This document shows positions 1 to 8,619 of a DNA stretch of 64,000 bases, in pieces. The notes beneath the pieces are model-generated. The model did no database searches. It was not told the DNA's origin and saw only the letters and a list, made by a program, of their open reading frames with translations. Numbering within the stretch: the stretch's first letter is position 1; every line of letters begins with the position of its first letter. Source of the DNA: Rhodobiaceae bacterium (lineage in GTDB: Bacteria; Pseudomonadota; Alphaproteobacteria; Parvibaculales; Parvibaculaceae); NCBI GenBank assembly GCA_003330885.1, contig CP030277.1, positions 558,001 to 622,000 on the forward strand. The letters run 5' to 3'. A program made the translations under genes and the position numbers.

Positions 1-392
1 CGTTTACTGAGCTTGAGGGGTTTGGAAGCCGCCATGAGGAGACCGGCAACAATCAGGCCGATAGATTCAACGTAATAGAGGGGTGCTGACATAGCTGTCG
101 GAGAGGTTGGGAATATCTCTAAAAGATCGAGGAGATAGACACCGGCAAACCCGATGCTACAGAGGAACGCCAGACCGCCACCGAAGTGGGACCGCTTCCA
201 GGTGAGGACGACAGCAAATACGGAGGTCAGGATCAGGGCGGCCAGGAAAATGTTGAAGGTAAGAACAGCGGCAACCCCCAAATGTCCAAATTCTCTGTTC
301 TCGATCGGACCGCCGGGGATAAGGGAGCTCAGCAACGCGATGGAGACAATTAGAAGACCAGGGGTTAGGCCTTGTCGGAGGGAGAGGGACAT
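1..392 (-). CDS. Putative integral membrane protein (3' end outside window)
   Basis: An open frame on the minus strand starts at an ATG (complement of 390-392) and runs off the left edge with no stop, giving at least 130 residues. The translation begins MSLSLRQGLTPGLL and contains four strongly hydrophobic stretches, at roughly residues 10-25, 38-62, 72-90 and 108-122, so it is a polytopic inner-membrane protein. The next minus-strand gene ends at 409, 16 bp upstream, so the two are probably cotranscribed. I do not recognise a family. The C-terminus is missing from the window. Confidence 0.6.
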   Translation of the reverse strand, partial: MSLSLRQGLTPGLLIVSIALLSSLIPGGPIENREFGHLGVAAVLTFNIFLAALILTSVFAVVLTWKRSHFGGGLAFLCSIGFAGVYLLDLLEIFPTSPTAMSAPLYYVESIGLIVAGLLMAASKPLKLSK

Positions 393-408
393 TCTATTAG
401 CCTTTCGT

Positions 409-1002
409 CTATGGGCGATAGGGTTCTTCACGCAGAAGATGGGCAACCAGAAGCTTGAGCATCAGCAAGGGCGTGAACCACGCAATCTCGTGTGGCGCTC
501 CCCAGGCATAGATTTCCAGCAACATGCCGAGAGTGACCAGGAAGAGCGCGATAGAGCGCTGCAGGTAAAGCGGGAAGAGTAGGATCAGGACCGCAGCGCT
601 GATGAGGTAGCTAGGCATCGCAACCAAATAGACCAGGTCAATGTCGCGAAAGAGGATGGCAACAAGTCCGATATGTGCGACATGCAGCGCAACAAATCCA
701 AGATGGTTACGCCAAGTCTGTGTGGCCCGGTGGAACCAGCGTTTGGCTGACGACGTGGAATTGGTGACCACGCCTCCGACCATGTCAAACGCCAGAACGC
801 AAAAGAGCAGGACCTTCCACCAGGGCCAGGCAGGGAATGCTGCATCTGCATAGAAATAGGCGAGAAGTGTTGCAGCCCCGGGCAGCGCAAACTGCAAAAC
901 ATACTCAGCCCGTGTCGCACCAGGCCCAATGCCTTTGTCGACAGTTCCGAGGAATCCGCTTCTTGGTGGGGGATAGTTCCAATCGATGGGGGCGTTGGTC
1001 AT
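409..1002 (-). CDS. Putative integral membrane protein, 197 aa
   Basis: I place the start at the ATG of MTNAPIDWNYPP (complement of 1000-1002). The open frame continues upstream to 1221, but that extension overlaps the divergent TetR gene and reads as non-protein-like sequence. The product has about five hydrophobic helices (for example around residues 33-55, 58-75, 95-112, 118-140 and 145-170) and no soluble domain, so it is an inner-membrane protein. No family is recognised. It is followed 16 bp later by another membrane protein gene on the same strand. It diverges from a TetR regulator, with two palindromes between them, so control by that regulator is plausible. Confidence 0.65.
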   Translation of the reverse strand: MTNAPIDWNYPPPRSGFLGTVDKGIGPGATRAEYVLQFALPGAATLLAYFYADAAFPAWPWWKVLLFCVLAFDMVGGVVTNSTSSAKRWFHRATQTWRNHLGFVALHVAHIGLVAILFRDIDLVYLVAMPSYLISAAVLILLFPLYLQRSIALFLVTLGMLLEIYAWGAPHEIAWFTPLLMLKLLVAHLLREEPYRP

Positions 1003-1012
1003 TGTCGCACAT

Positions 1013-1034
1013 CTATTTAAATAGTCCAAGTGGA
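1013..1034. promoter_or_regulatory. Two adjacent palindromes in a divergent TetR promoter
   Basis: Between the membrane-protein gene (start 1002, minus) and the TetR gene (start 1094, plus) lie a perfect 12-bp palindrome CTATTTAAATAG (1013-1024) and directly next to it GTCCA-AG-TGGAC (1024-1034 region). TetR dimers commonly bind inverted repeats in such divergent regions. Assignment as the operator of this TetR is inference. Confidence 0.4.
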
Positions 1035-1093
1035 CGAAAATAGGATATGGTACAGGAAGAGTCAATGACGCGATTCCATGAGGCCGGAGATCA

Positions 1094-1669
1094 ATGCCGA
1101 AAATTGTGGACCACGAAGAATACCGGCGCACCATTGTGGAGAAGGCGACGCCTGTTTTCTCTGCGCATGGATTTAACGGGCTGGGCATGCGCCAGATCGC
1201 GCAGGAGCTCGGCATGTCCAAAAGTGCGCTCTACCACTATTTCCCTTCAAAGGACGAGCTGTTCGCTGCCTGTACCGAATTTGTCGTCGAGAGGGACGGG
1301 GCTCTGGTTGAGGCGGACATGACCGCTGCAACGACACGCGAAAAGACCGCAGTGCTGATGGAAGTGTTCGGGGAGATTGAGAAAGGCTTCCAGGGGGAGG
1401 CCTTTCTGCTTCTGGACTATATGCGCGGCAAATCACATCGCGAAGTCGCCCGCGACAAAAACATGAAGCTCGCGAACAAAAGATATCTGGAAATGATCGC
1501 GGCGATCGTCGGCAAAGCGGACGCGGCAAAGGTTCTGACATTTATGCTCGGTGCACTGATGCAGCGCTTGCTAGATGGAAGAAGGACGCGCCTGTCCGAT
1601 ATTGAGCTTTGGTTGCGGGAGACATTGGAAGCCCATGAAACGCTTAGGACGAAGAGAGAAAGCATATGA
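1094..1669 (+). CDS. TetR/AcrR family transcriptional regulator
   Basis: A 191-aa one-component regulator. The N-terminal DNA-binding domain is clear: residues 31-50 read GMRQIAQELGMSKSALYHYF, the typical TetR helix-turn-helix ending in YHYF, followed by SKDEL. Residues about 60-190 form the helical ligand-binding and dimerisation domain, which is poorly conserved between members, so the ligand cannot be read. The stop overlaps the start of the next gene by four bases (ATGA at 1666-1669), which indicates translational coupling to the conserved unknown downstream. It diverges from two membrane-protein genes and probably represses itself and one or both of them. Confidence 0.9.
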   Translation: MPKIVDHEEYRRTIVEKATPVFSAHGFNGLGMRQIAQELGMSKSALYHYFPSKDELFAACTEFVVERDGALVEADMTAATTREKTAVLMEVFGEIEKGFQGEAFLLLDYMRGKSHREVARDKNMKLANKRYLEMIAAIVGKADAAKVLTFMLGALMQRLLDGRRTRLSDIELWLRETLEAHETLRTKRESI

Positions 1670-2700
1670 TTCCAGATCTGAAGGCCATCAACGCACAGGC
1701 TGATCTGCACCATCAATACTTGCTGGGCCTTGAGCTGATGGTCTCGACTCGGGAGGGACCAGAGGCGGTGGGCGAATGGATGTTTAGGCTGTTCCGTCGC
1801 CAACACGAGGAAAAGTTTCTTTCAAGCTTCAAAAAGCTGGGGCTGGACGGTCTGCCTGATGCGGTCGCCTGTGCCAAGTATCATGTTCTCTCAAATAGCA
1901 TGGGCGGCGTGGCGGTAGAATATATGCCCGAGTCCGACAAGAAGGCCTGGGTCCGCTTCCGGTATCCGCGCTGGATGTATGATGGGGCTGTTGTCTGTGG
2001 TATTCCGGTTGAAGCCAGCCGGGGCTTTCTGAAGGGCTGGTACGCGCAAAATGGTGTCTCGCTGGAAAACCCGCGTCTGGGGTTTGTCTGTGTGTCCGAA
2101 GACATGACAGGGCAGTTTGGTTTTTGCGGCTATTTCAAAGAATATGACCACGATCTGAGTGAAGACGAACGACTTGCATTCGCGCCTGACGAACGCCCGC
2201 CTGCATATGACGCTGCCGAGCAGCCAACACCGCCTGACACTGAATGGTCTGAGGAGCGGCTCGCGAAAGCAAACCGCAATTATGCAATCGAGTATATTCG
2301 CAACGGTGTGCGCGAGCTGGTAGGGGTCCTCGGCGCGGACAGGGCATTGGAGCTGGGGCACCTGTCTGCCCGGCTGACCGGTCTCCACCACTACAAGACC
2401 ATGGCTGCGGCTATAGAGATCGATGAGGGTGGCCCAGAAAGCGCCGCCAATTTCCTGAGTGCTCTCTTTCAAGGCATGGGCGACGAGGCGAGGGTTGAAG
2501 CCCTCCGGAATGAAACTGGATTTGCTGTGCACCAGACGGGCTTGCGCATCGCGCGAGGCTTAGACGGTGTGGAGCGCGACCACCTTCTCTCCTGCTGGAT
2601 CGAAATATGGAAGGGCGCCATTGCTTCTCACCGGAAATTCATGAACGTCGAGGTTACGCATTCCAACGATGGCCTGACCTGGTTGGTCACGCTGGAATAG
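1666..2700 (+). CDS. Conserved protein of unknown function, TetR-coupled, 344 aa
   Basis: The start codon overlaps the stop of the TetR gene (ATGA), so the two proteins are made from one message. The 344-aa product is soluble, with no signal peptide or membrane segment. It is rich in aromatic residues and Cys, with segments such as RFRYPRWMYDG (about residues 97-107) and FCGYFKEYDHDLS (about 151-163), and has a helical C-terminal half. I do not recognise a named domain with confidence; a distant relation to hydrolase-like proteins of the L-2-amino-thiazoline-4-carboxylate hydrolase type is only a guess. Fixed coupling to a TetR gene suggests a role tied to that regulator's signal. Confidence 0.75.
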   Translation: MIPDLKAINAQADLHHQYLLGLELMVSTREGPEAVGEWMFRLFRRQHEEKFLSSFKKLGLDGLPDAVACAKYHVLSNSMGGVAVEYMPESDKKAWVRFRYPRWMYDGAVVCGIPVEASRGFLKGWYAQNGVSLENPRLGFVCVSEDMTGQFGFCGYFKEYDHDLSEDERLAFAPDERPPAYDAAEQPTPPDTEWSEERLAKANRNYAIEYIRNGVRELVGVLGADRALELGHLSARLTGLHHYKTMAAAIEIDEGGPESAANFLSALFQGMGDEARVEALRNETGFAVHQTGLRIARGLDGVERDHLLSCWIEIWKGAIASHRKFMNVEVTHSNDGLTWLVTLE

Positions 2701-2731
2701 ACCCTAGTTTGCGCGCGGGGCGTGTCGGTTT

Positions 2732-3856
2732 TTACTTCGGCATTTTCAAGGTGAATTCCTCGAAACCAAAATCCGCGCCATTGATGCGGAGCGAGAGACC
2801 TTGCTTCCCACCATAGTAGCGCCGCGTCGTGATGGGTTTGATCGGGTGTGTCTTCTCAATCACGACGCGCTCACCTGGCGCAAGCGTGACCTTCTTCCAT
2901 TTGAAAACTTTACCAACGCGCTCACCATTTGCCTTTTTGAAATGGACGAGATAGTCGATCACGAGGGATTGCGGCTTCTTGGACGTAGATCGCAAAGCAG
3001 CTGAAAACAGAAGGGAGTCGCCATATTGAACGGTCTTTGTGCCGATCGTGATGGTCGGTTCCTCGATCTCAGGCGCGCCCAATCCAAATGCATCAAGTGT
3101 TGCCTTGTGCCCTTGCTTAATGAGGGAGCGGCAGGCGTGACGGACCAGTTTTTCACGTGCCGGGCTGGCACCCTTCAGCCACTTTTTCGCAAGCTTCGCG
3201 ACAAGGTCCGGATGGTCTTTAGCAATGTCGTTGAGATGGTTGGCGACCGAGCGCCGCACATATTCTTCTTCGTCGTCGCGCAATGCCTCGAGCAGCGGCA
3301 GCATCGGAGATGGGTCTTCAATTAGCTGCGGAAGCTGCATGCCCCAGGGGAGGCGAGGCCGCGTGCCCTCCGATAGAAGACGTCGCACATGAAAATCAGG
3401 ATGCTCGACCCAGCCACTCATGAGGTTTAGGGCACGCTCCTGATCTTCAATGAGGAAATAGCGCACATCAAATTCTGACGAGAAGTGTCCGGTCATATCT
3501 TTGAGCAGTTCAAGCGAACCTTCAAAGTCATTTAGTCCATGCTGGCCAACCACCATGCCAAGCGGAAACATGCCCCAACCGGTAATCCCGTCCACGTCAC
3601 TCTGCTGGCCCTTTTCCGTTCCGCGGGGGTGGAGCATGGCACGAATGATCTTGGCGCGTTTTTTTGTCGCAGTGGGCAGTGCTTCATGCAGGTGGTCGGC
3701 GATCAATTGCGCCCGTTCTTTCAGTTCCAGGCCGTCCAACTCTGACAGAATTGATTTCTCAAAACCTTTGGGCTCAAACCCCTTCACATGAGCCTTTAGT
3801 TGAGCACTGATATGGCCGACCAGGTCAGCTGAGATTCTGTTCTTAAACGGTTCCAT
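2732..3856 (-). CDS. DNA alkylation repair protein, AlkD-like HEAT-repeat glycosylase family
   Basis: I start at the ATG of MEPFKNRISADLV (complement of 3854-3856), giving 374 aa; an upstream in-frame ATG at 3904 would overlap the preceding gene. Residues 1 to about 255 are helical repeats of the AlkD type, including FDVRYFLIEDQ, HPDFHVRRLLSEGTRPRLPW and EEYVRRSVANHLNDIAKDHP. Known members flip or grip alkylated bases, removing 3-methyladenine or 7-methylguanine. Residues about 260-374 form a separate beta-rich, Ig-like domain seen in a subset of the family. The gene lies 20 bp after a small ABM-domain gene on the same strand, probably as one operon. It converges on the unknown gene ending at 2700. 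Confidence 0.8.
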   Translation of the reverse strand: MEPFKNRISADLVGHISAQLKAHVKGFEPKGFEKSILSELDGLELKERAQLIADHLHEALPTATKKRAKIIRAMLHPRGTEKGQQSDVDGITGWGMFPLGMVVGQHGLNDFEGSLELLKDMTGHFSSEFDVRYFLIEDQERALNLMSGWVEHPDFHVRRLLSEGTRPRLPWGMQLPQLIEDPSPMLPLLEALRDDEEEYVRRSVANHLNDIAKDHPDLVAKLAKKWLKGASPAREKLVRHACRSLIKQGHKATLDAFGLGAPEIEEPTITIGTKTVQYGDSLLFSAALRSTSKKPQSLVIDYLVHFKKANGERVGKVFKWKKVTLAPGERVVIEKTHPIKPITTRRYYGGKQGLSLRINGADFGFEEFTLKMPK

Positions 3857-3876
3857 GCTTGTGAGTGGCCTTTGTG

Positions 3877-4197
3877 TCAGGGATAGGTGGCGAGGGACGC
3901 GCAAGTCTGCAGACCGCTGTCATTTGTATCATCCATCAAAATCTTTTTGAGATAGGCATGGCACGCTTCGGATGTCTTTTCCTTTTCCAGAACATCTGCA
4001 AGGTCTTCAGCGCTTCTGAACTGGATAATTTCAAGATAGCCCCCTGATTCCTTGCGAAGCAGCTCGCGTCGCAAAACGCCTGGCTGTTTTGAAACAAAGT
4101 CGCTCTGAAACTGGTCTGAAGCTTCGACAAATTCTTCCTCACTCACGCCTGGTGCGAGCGTGCTTGTAGCGAGCACGGTGATTATCTCGGTCAACAT
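3877..4197 (-). CDS. Small ABM-like (dimeric alpha-beta barrel) protein, 106 aa
   Basis: I choose the ATG at 4197 because it is preceded by a good ribosome-binding site (AAAGGAGCGA directly upstream). A longer frame to 4263 has no such signal. The product, MLTEIITVLATSTLAPGVSEEEF onward, has the length and pattern of dimeric alpha-beta barrel proteins related to antibiotic-biosynthesis monooxygenases: strand, helix, a VLRRELLRKESGGYLEIIQFRS strand pair, helix. No catalytic residue can be assigned. It is the first gene of a two-gene operon with the AlkD-like protein. A function in repair is possible only by association. Confidence 0.6.
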   Translation of the reverse strand: MLTEIITVLATSTLAPGVSEEEFVEASDQFQSDFVSKQPGVLRRELLRKESGGYLEIIQFRSAEDLADVLEKEKTSEACHAYLKKILMDDTNDSGLQTCASLATYP

Positions 4198-4412
4198 TCG
4201 CTCCTTTAAACGGTAATATCCGATGGGTTTGTCTGCGTAGTCCTTGTCTCCTGACACCGCCATGGCAGTAGTGCGCAGTTCACCCTTCCTTAACCTCGCG
4301 AGACCTAGTTTCGGCCGTCAAGTTTCAGGTGATATTTTGATTGTTCTATAGGCAGTTTGAAATGTCGGTCGGTCCGAAAACGTTGGCGTGGTATCTGTAA
4401 TACGGACGGGCA

Positions 4413-4952
4413 ATGCACAAAATGGCGGAACATTTTCTATCAGGAAACGAAGTTTCTTTTGGCACAGATGAGATCATCGTAAGCAAGACCAATCTGAAGG
4501 GACATATTACCTATTGTAATGATGTCTTTCTAAGGGTGAGCGGCTACACCGAGAAAGAGCTGTTGGGTCGGCCGCATAGCATCATTCGTCATCCAGACAT
4601 GCCCCGCTCTGTCTTCAAGCTTTTGTGGGACACGCTTCAGGCTGGGTCTGAGATCTTTGCCTATGTCAATAACCGGACCAAGAAGGGCGACAATTACTGG
4701 GTGCTTGCCCATGTGACGCCTAGTCGGGACGCGCGCGGAAGTATTATTGGATACCACTCCAATCGCCGCGTGCCTGACCGTGCTCTCGTGGAACAGACAA
4801 TTGCGCCGCTCTATGCAGACCTTTTGGCGGAAGAGGAGAGTCACGCCAACCGCAAAGCTGGAATGCAGGCTGCTTATCAGTCTTTGGTTGAAGTGCTCAA
4901 AGATGCTGGCATGGAATATGACGAGTTCATTGCCACGCTCTGTGCCGCCTAA
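4413..4952 (+). CDS. PAS-domain protein, Aer-like sensor module
   Basis: A 179-aa cytoplasmic protein consisting mainly of one PAS domain (about residues 18-125) of the Aer type: ITYCNDVFLRVSGYTEKELLG, HSIIRHPDMPRSVFKLLWDT and KKGDNYWVLAHVTPSRD are close to the PAS of energy-taxis receptors. The C-terminal 50 residues are helical and end without any HAMP or signalling domain. The start may be the first ATG (4413) or the second (4422). The gene lies 28 bp before a soluble methyl-accepting protein gene, so the usual PAS-HAMP-MCP receptor appears split into two polypeptides. Aer-type PAS domains bind FAD; the cofactor here is inferred. Confidence 0.85.
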   Translation: MHKMAEHFLSGNEVSFGTDEIIVSKTNLKGHITYCNDVFLRVSGYTEKELLGRPHSIIRHPDMPRSVFKLLWDTLQAGSEIFAYVNNRTKKGDNYWVLAHVTPSRDARGSIIGYHSNRRVPDRALVEQTIAPLYADLLAEEESHANRKAGMQAAYQSLVEVLKDAGMEYDEFIATLCAA

Positions 4953-4980
4953 CTCGTAATTCAATCGTAAGGTGAGTGAG

Positions 4981-6126
4981 ATGAGACGGAATTCAAACCC
5001 GAGCGCCAAAGCACTGGCAGTCTGCGAATCTGTCGCCAATGGGGACTTTGAACAGAGAATTATTGGGATAGATCCCCGCGATCGAAATGCAGATCTGTAC
5101 AACGCAATCAATCGCATGATTGACCGTGCCGATGCCTACGTTCGAGAGTCGACTGCCTGCCTGGACTATGTAAGTGAGCGAAAATATTTCAGACGCATTG
5201 CAGAAAGAGGCATGGTGGGTGGTTATGCCACGGCGACCAAGTCATTCAATAACGCCCTGGAGATAATGCAGGACCAGGTCGTGGGATTCTCTGAGACTGT
5301 TGGGGAGTTCAGGACGTCGATGGACAGTATTGTGAAAACCGTTACCTCAGCTGCCGCTGAGCTTGAAAGGTCGGCACATTCAATGCAACAGACAGCCAGA
5401 TCTACAAATCATAAGGCGGTAAATGTCACGAGTGCTGTTGAGAGCACATCTGAGAATGTTCAGACAATGGCATCTGCAGCGACACACCTTGCGGTCTCTG
5501 TTGAGGAAATCGAGCGGCAGGTTGAGCAGTCGCAGCATGTGGTCACAAGCGCGGCAAGCCAGGTGGAAAAAACCAGTGCGGAAGCTAAACGGCTCTCCGG
5601 CACCTCCCAAAAGATTGGTGAGGTCGTGCAATTGATTTCCGACGTTACCGCTCAAACGAACCTGCTCGCCCTTAATGCAACCATCGAAGCGGCACGGGCA
5701 GGCGAAGCGGGTAAAGGTTTTTCTGTTGTCGCTTCGGAAGTAAAAAACCTTGCGAACCAAACCGCGCAGGCGACGGAAGAAATTCGTGAGCAGGTCGCTG
5801 GCCTCCAGGATGTGACGCAGCTGGTCGTCACCGCTGTCCAAGGTGTCGGCACGACAATGGACGCGGTGACGGAAGCCTCAGAGTCGATATCCTCAGCCGT
5901 CAAGGAGCAGGAAACAGCAACTGCTGAAATCGGTCGAAGCGCGGAGCAGGCGGCGACGCAAACAGCCGAAGTTAGTCTGAATATCAAGCAGGTGGACGAG
6001 GGGGCCGAACAGTCTGTCGTCGCTGCAAATGAAGTGTTTGGCGCAGCTCGTGAATTGGGCGCACAAGCCCATGTTCTGCAAAGCCAGATCGAGGGCTTCC
6101 TGTCGGAAGTCAAAAAGGTAGTCTGA
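4981..6126 (+). CDS. Soluble methyl-accepting chemotaxis protein
   Basis: I choose the ATG at 4981 because AAGGTGAG lies five bases upstream; a GTG nine bases earlier is also in frame. The 381-aa product has no signal peptide or membrane helix. Residues 1 to about 90 contain a HAMP-like segment ([31 protein letters not shown]). From about residue 95 it is a long coiled-coil signalling domain with the conserved hairpin tip [20 protein letters not shown], which binds CheA and CheW. No C-terminal CheR/CheB docking pentapeptide is visible; the protein ends SEVKKVV. It probably acts with the PAS protein encoded just upstream, as a cytoplasmic redox or energy sensor. Confidence 0.93.
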   Translation: MRRNSNPSAKALAVCESVANGDFEQRIIGIDPRDRNADLYNAINRMIDRADAYVRESTACLDYVSERKYFRRIAERGMVGGYATATKSFNNALEIMQDQVVGFSETVGEFRTSMDSIVKTVTSAAAELERSAHSMQQTARSTNHKAVNVTSAVESTSENVQTMASAATHLAVSVEEIERQVEQSQHVVTSAASQVEKTSAEAKRLSGTSQKIGEVVQLISDVTAQTNLLALNATIEAARAGEAGKGFSVVASEVKNLANQTAQATEEIREQVAGLQDVTQLVVTAVQGVGTTMDAVTEASESISSAVKEQETATAEIGRSAEQAATQTAEVSLNIKQVDEGAEQSVVAANEVFGAARELGAQAHVLQSQIEGFLSEVKKVV

Positions 6127-6207
6127 GAACGTCGCCCTAAAGTCAGGTAATCCCTATCATTCGGAGCTGGGCTTGCTGCCTGGGGGTGCCTCGGGATAGA
6201 AGACCCT

Positions 6208-7215
6208 ATGAGCACGCAGCCAGAGCCCAGCCGTCGCTTTTCTGTGGCGCCGATGATGGAGTGGACCGATCGCCACGATCGGTTCTTCCTGCGGCTCATC
6301 TCGACTCACGCTCTTCTTTACACCGAAATGGTGACAGCGCCGGCCATCATTCATGGGAAGCGCGACTATCTGCTAGGCTTTGACGAGGCAGAGCACCCTG
6401 TTGCAATACAGCTCGGTGGCAGCGATCCAAAAGAACTGACCGAAGCCGCGCGCATAGCGGAAGGCTACGGCTATGACGAAATCAATCTGAATGTCGGCTG
6501 CCCGTCGGACCGCGTGCAGTCGGGCCGCTTCGGCGCCTGTCTCATGAAAGAGCCCGACCTTGTGGCTGAGTGCATTGCGGCAATGGCCAACGTGGTCAAC
6601 GTGCCGGTAACGGTGAAGTGCCGTATCGGCGTCGACGACCAAGACCCGCGAGAAGCATTGCCGACACTCATCGAAAAAGTACGCGATGCCGGATGTCGTA
6701 CCATCATCGTGCATGCGCGCAAGGCCTGGCTGGAAGGTCTCTCGCCCAAGCAAAACCGGACGGTTCCGCCGCTCGACTATGATCTTGTCTATGAGATGAA
6801 ACGGACCTATCCGGATCTGGAAATCTGCATCAATGGTGGGATCGCAACGCTCGACGAAACCGACGCGCATTTAAAGCACGTTGACGGTGTGATGATGGGG
6901 CGAATGGCTTACGAACGACCATATGTGTTGGCTGATGTTGATCGGCGATTTTATGGCAGCACGGCCCCAGCGCGAACGCGCCACGAGGTGATCGAGGCTT
7001 TCATGCCTTACATGGCGCGGCGTCTGGAGGAGGGTGTCACGCTTCATGCGATGACGCGGCATATTCTGGGGCTCTTTCAAGGACTGCCGGGCGCGCGCGC
7101 CTGGCGCCGGCACATCAGCGAGAATGCTTACAAAAAAGGGGCCGGCCTCGACGTTGTGATTGAAGCGGTCAAGAAGGTTCGCGAACCCGATTTAGAAACT
7201 CAACCGGCTGAATAA
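6208..7215 (+). CDS. dusA: tRNA-dihydrouridine synthase A
   Basis: A 335-aa flavoprotein that reduces uridine at D-loop positions 20/20a of tRNA with NADPH. The FMN-binding TIM barrel starts with FSVAPMMEWTDRH (residues 11-23). The catalytic cysteine is Cys98 in NLNVGCPSDRVQSGRFGACL, a sequence diagnostic for the DusA subgroup, and the barrel continues with VKCRIGVDD, IVHARKAWLEGL and MMGRMAY. Length matches the family. It stands alone on the plus strand after the chemotaxis pair and converges on the hydroxy-acid dehydrogenase gene, with only 20 bp between the two stops. Confidence 0.95.
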   Translation: MSTQPEPSRRFSVAPMMEWTDRHDRFFLRLISTHALLYTEMVTAPAIIHGKRDYLLGFDEAEHPVAIQLGGSDPKELTEAARIAEGYGYDEINLNVGCPSDRVQSGRFGACLMKEPDLVAECIAAMANVVNVPVTVKCRIGVDDQDPREALPTLIEKVRDAGCRTIIVHARKAWLEGLSPKQNRTVPPLDYDLVYEMKRTYPDLEICINGGIATLDETDAHLKHVDGVMMGRMAYERPYVLADVDRRFYGSTAPARTRHEVIEAFMPYMARRLEEGVTLHAMTRHILGLFQGLPGARAWRRHISENAYKKGAGLDVVIEAVKKVREPDLETQPAE

Positions 7216-7235
7216 GATGGGCCGGACGTTTCGTC

Positions 7236-8396
7236 TTAGCGGTCAAGCAGAGAGCTTGAAATTTCGCCTACTTGCGTAACGCCGGTCAATGCCATGGAGA
7301 CACGCATTTCCCCCGCCATTGTGCCAAGAAATTTCTCGAGCCCTGCTTGTCCTTGCGCGGCAACCGCATAGACCCAGGGCCTGCCGATAAGCGTCCCTTT
7401 GGCCCCAAGGGCGAGGGCTTTGATGACATCTTGTCCGCTGCGCACACCACCATCGACGAGGATCTCGGCACGATCACCTAGCGCTTCTACAACCCTTGGC
7501 AGCATGGCAATAGAGGATGACACACCATCCAACTGCCGTCCGCCATGGTTCGACACGATCACCGCATCTGCCCCCGCATCTGCGGCGGCGATGGCGTCTT
7601 CCGGACTCAGCACACCCTTGATGATGAGGTTGCCATCCCAGATGGAGCGCAGCCATTCAATGTCCTTCCAGGTGACAGATGCGTCGAGCTGGGCACCAAT
7701 CCAGGCGGCGAAATCTGCGGGCGTTGTGGCTTTAGGCACATATTCGGTCAGGTTCCCCAAGGTATGGGGACGCCCCTGCAGCCCAACATCCATGACCCAC
7801 CTGGGATGAGCGAGATAGGTGTCGATCGCGGCCCTTAGTTTTCCGTAAGTGTCGAGCTGGCCACTCATGCCGTTGCGCACATCACGGTAGCGCGCTCCGA
7901 CGACGGCAAGGTCGACAGTGAACACCAATGTCTTCACGCCGACAGACTTGGCGCGCTGCAAAAGTTCTTCAACGGCGCCGCGATCTTTCAACATATAGAG
8001 CTGAAACCAGAAGGAGATGCCGGACACTGCCGCCACTTCTTCAAGTGAACAGATACCAACGGTCGACAGACAGTAAGGAATGCCGAATTGGTCGGCCGCT
8101 TTTTTGGCTTGTGTTTCGCCGCGCCGCGCCATCATGCCGGCAAGGCCGACGGGTGCCAGAGCAACCGGCATCGACCATTCCTGATCAAATAGGCTCGTCG
8201 TTGTCGTTAGCTGCGAGACATCCCGCATGACCTGCTGCTTGAGCCGCAACCCTTCAAAATCGGTGACATTGGAAACCAGCGTGCGCTCCTGATAAGCCCC
8301 ACCATCCAGATAATCGAATATGAAACGGGGAAGGCGTTTTTCCGCCAACAATCGGTAATCTTCAGTCGAGGCTGGAGCGAGATTTAATGTTGGCAT
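7236..8396 (-). CDS. lldD: FMN-dependent alpha-hydroxy-acid dehydrogenase, L-lactate dehydrogenase type
   Basis: I start at the ATG of MPTLNLAPAS (complement of 8394-8396), preceded by AAGGAGACC; the frame runs to 8552 but that extension is not conserved-looking. The 386-aa enzyme is a TIM barrel of the glycolate oxidase/lactate dehydrogenase family. FDYLDGGAYQE (about 27-37), ALAPVGLAGMMAR (79-91) and the active-site VSNHGGRQLDG with catalytic His284 are present, followed by the FMN-phosphate site LVDGGVRSG and IGRPW. It oxidises a short 2-hydroxy acid, most likely L-lactate, passing electrons to the quinone pool. Mandelate or glycolate cannot be excluded. The neighbours give no further hint. 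Confidence 0.88.
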   Translation of the reverse strand: MPTLNLAPASTEDYRLLAEKRLPRFIFDYLDGGAYQERTLVSNVTDFEGLRLKQQVMRDVSQLTTTTSLFDQEWSMPVALAPVGLAGMMARRGETQAKKAADQFGIPYCLSTVGICSLEEVAAVSGISFWFQLYMLKDRGAVEELLQRAKSVGVKTLVFTVDLAVVGARYRDVRNGMSGQLDTYGKLRAAIDTYLAHPRWVMDVGLQGRPHTLGNLTEYVPKATTPADFAAWIGAQLDASVTWKDIEWLRSIWDGNLIIKGVLSPEDAIAAADAGADAVIVSNHGGRQLDGVSSSIAMLPRVVEALGDRAEILVDGGVRSGQDVIKALALGAKGTLIGRPWVYAVAAQGQAGLEKFLGTMAGEMRVSMALTGVTQVGEISSSLLDR

Positions 8397-8619
8397 CGCG
8401 GGTCTCCTTCTATGAACAAATCTAGCGGAGATATGGCGGCGAGACGAGTCCATGCGGTTTTGCTCGTCCGGCATTTTATAAGACCCGCAGAGACAATAGT
8501 TAGTGCGGTGTTCGGGCAAACGGTTCCTGGCAATACTGGTGTTTTGGGCCAATATCGGCTACCTGAGGACTAAATGCGCCGCACGAGGCTCACGCCCTGG
8601 TTACGTTGGAGATGGCATA

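Noticed and set aside
1003-1221. N-terminal extension of the minus-strand membrane protein to 1221
   Set aside because: It overlaps the TetR coding region and the divergent promoter; the extension has no membrane-protein character and MTNAPID at 1002 is a natural start.
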